DNA of 25,001 nucleotides. Source: a virus. A program made the position numbers and the translations under genes. The DNA lies in IMG/VR virus record IMGVR_UViG_3300013132_000242, positions 1 to 25,001 of that record. One strand, given 5' to 3'. Below, one piece after another: positions 23,976 to 25,001 of this stretch (its first letter is position 1; every line of letters begins with the position of its first letter). The notes beneath the pieces were generated by a model, which saw only the letters and a program-made list of their open reading frames with translations, had not been told where the DNA came from and made no database searches.

Positions 23976-24169
23976 GAGTCCCTGTAAAAAACAACAAGAT
24001 GGTGAGAGACACTAAAACAAATGCCATCTTGTCTGTTGATACAGATGCTATAAGGGCATACGAGGATAGAATTAGAAAGATTCAAGCCGAAAAGGATAGA
24101 CTAAATAGGCTAGAACTAGAGGTATCGGAACTCCGTGCCATCATAGAAGAACTGAGGAAGAAGCCATAA
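23972..24169 (+). CDS. Small coiled-coil protein
   Basis: 65 residues. After a basic N-terminus (VPVKNNKMVRDTKTN) comes a predicted helix from about residue 25 to the end with a heptad pattern of isoleucine and leucine (AYEDRIRKIQAEKDRLNRLE, LEVSELRAIIEELRKK). The ATG overlaps the giant gene's stop (ATGA) and has GGTGG upstream; its stop shares one base with the next ATG (TAATG). Tight coupling on both sides supports that it is real. It could trimerise or act as a small chaperone or collar for the fibre proteins on either side. No homology is recognised. Confidence 0.8.
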   Translation: MRVPVKNNKMVRDTKTNAILSVDTDAIRAYEDRIRKIQAEKDRLNRLELEVSELRAIIEELRKKP

Positions 24170-25001
24170 TGTCCTGCTCCTGCACCGGTAATTGCGACCT
24201 GATTAACATCTCAAATCTTGTCCTGTCGGACACATTTCACACATGGTACGACAGAACAAATGAGATCATCGACGCTATCAACCCACTCCAAATTTATGAT
24301 GTAAATGTCGGGCAGACTGATGGTGGTCTTACTCTCAACTCAACCTGTGTGAATGGTGATACCAATGGTGTTATAACCCTGAAGGTTTGGCCTGGACCGG
24401 GTATTGGTGTTGGCACTACACTAACACCAAATTACTATCTAAACCACACAATGATCGATGTGTCGAACATGTTGACACTCGGTGAAACTGGATTCTCTGA
24501 TGCTATTGTCGCAAACCGTTCACTCACATCGTTTCCTAACAATAACGATTGGTTCATCGTAAGTGATACACTAGACAATCGTTTAGGGTCAGGCGCAGGC
24601 ACTCCGAAGAGAATCAGCGCACAACATATTTTGCCGCCAACCGTTTACTTACCACCAGGATTCCAATTCAACGGTAATGTAAGTATCAACGGTAACTTTA
24701 GCGTTCAGGGGACTGCATCGAACATAGACTCTAATGATCTGCGAATCGAAGACAAGGTTATCGAAATTGCATATCACCGACTAGTTTCGATTGATGTTAC
24801 TGGTCCAACATATGGAGGATTCCCCGCACAGGGGGCAACATTCCACTACTACGATCCTGGTGTTACGAATGTAAACGATTACACCACAGTTGGGCAAGTG
24901 AGTCAGGTAGATTTCTACCCAACTTTTACTAACCTAAAGTTGCACAATTTCACATTTGGTGGTGTTAATGATATCGTTGCCGGGGGTAGTATCAGTATTA
25001 C
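24169..25001 (+). CDS. Tail fibre-like structural protein, 5' part (runs off the window)
   Basis: An open frame of 277 complete codons without stop continues past the right edge. It begins MSCSCTGNCDLINISNLVLS, with three closely spaced cysteines (3, 5, 9), then a DTFHTWYDRTNEIIDAINPL helix. The later segment NGNVSINGNFSVQGTASNID with SNDLRIEDKVIEIA (168-201) is typical of trimeric fibre or virion structural proteins of marine T4-like phages, where a beta layer precedes a linking helix. The start is certain by overlap with the previous stop at 24167-24169. The complete length, C-terminal receptor-binding region and any chaperone are outside the window. Confidence 0.8.
   Translation, partial: MSCSCTGNCDLINISNLVLSDTFHTWYDRTNEIIDAINPLQIYDVNVGQTDGGLTLNSTCVNGDTNGVITLKVWPGPGIGVGTTLTPNYYLNHTMIDVSNMLTLGETGFSDAIVANRSLTSFPNNNDWFIVSDTLDNRLGSGAGTPKRISAQHILPPTVYLPPGFQFNGNVSINGNFSVQGTASNIDSNDLRIEDKVIEIAYHRLVSIDVTGPTYGGFPAQGATFHYYDPGVTNVNDYTTVGQVSQVDFYPTFTNLKLHNFTFGGVNDIVAGGSISI

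Overview
The window is part of the genome of a T4-like (contractile-tailed) bacteriophage. Nearly every gene belongs to virion assembly, and most match the T4 baseplate set in its marine/cyanophage-like form: gp6 close to T4 length, a gp5 with no lysozyme domain, a DUF4815-type giant protein, CTAAATA-type late promoter motifs, and a small gp51-like protein beside gp26. No host gene, integrase, transposase, tRNA or CRISPR array is visible. The host cannot be named from this sequence. A marine bacterium or cyanobacterium is the natural guess by family resemblance only.

Layout. Positions 1-116 hold a chain of four hairpins ending in a good rightward intrinsic terminator; they appear to close a rightward transcript that begins outside the window. 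From 115 to 5170 a leftward block reads, in transcription order: head-completion gp4, a gp2-like putative DNA-end protector, a gp54-like tail-tube initiator, the gp26 baseplate hub chaperone-type protein, a small gp51-like protein in the -1 frame, and the gp29-like tape measure. Genes are packed with ATGA overlaps or gaps of under 20 bases. A 45-base divergent region (5171-5215) separates this block from a rightward block running to the right edge: gp48 tube cap, gp53 wedge, gp27 hub, gp5 spike, two unrecognised proteins, a PAAR spike tip, gp25, gp6, a gp7-like protein, a cysteine-rich unknown, an enlarged gp8, a 1649-residue DUF4815-type baseplate/fibre-attachment protein, a short coiled coil, and the start of a fibre-like structural protein.

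Together these genes encode a near-complete baseplate: hub and spike (gp27, gp5, PAAR), wedges (gp53, gp25, gp6, gp7-like, gp8), the tube start (gp48, gp54), the ruler that sets tail length (gp29-like) with its probable chaperones (gp26/gp51), and the peripheral proteins that carry fibres.

The two most notable points are translational. First, gp26 ends with a canonical T TTT TTC slippery heptamer one codon before its stop, and the -1 frame opens directly into the conserved gp51-like sequence, which otherwise has no good start. This arrangement, just before the tape measure gene, resembles the lambda G/GT programmed frameshift. Second, the conserved N-terminal part of gp4 has no ATG, GTG or TTG start; the only well-placed initiator behind a strong Shine-Dalgarno is an AUC codon.
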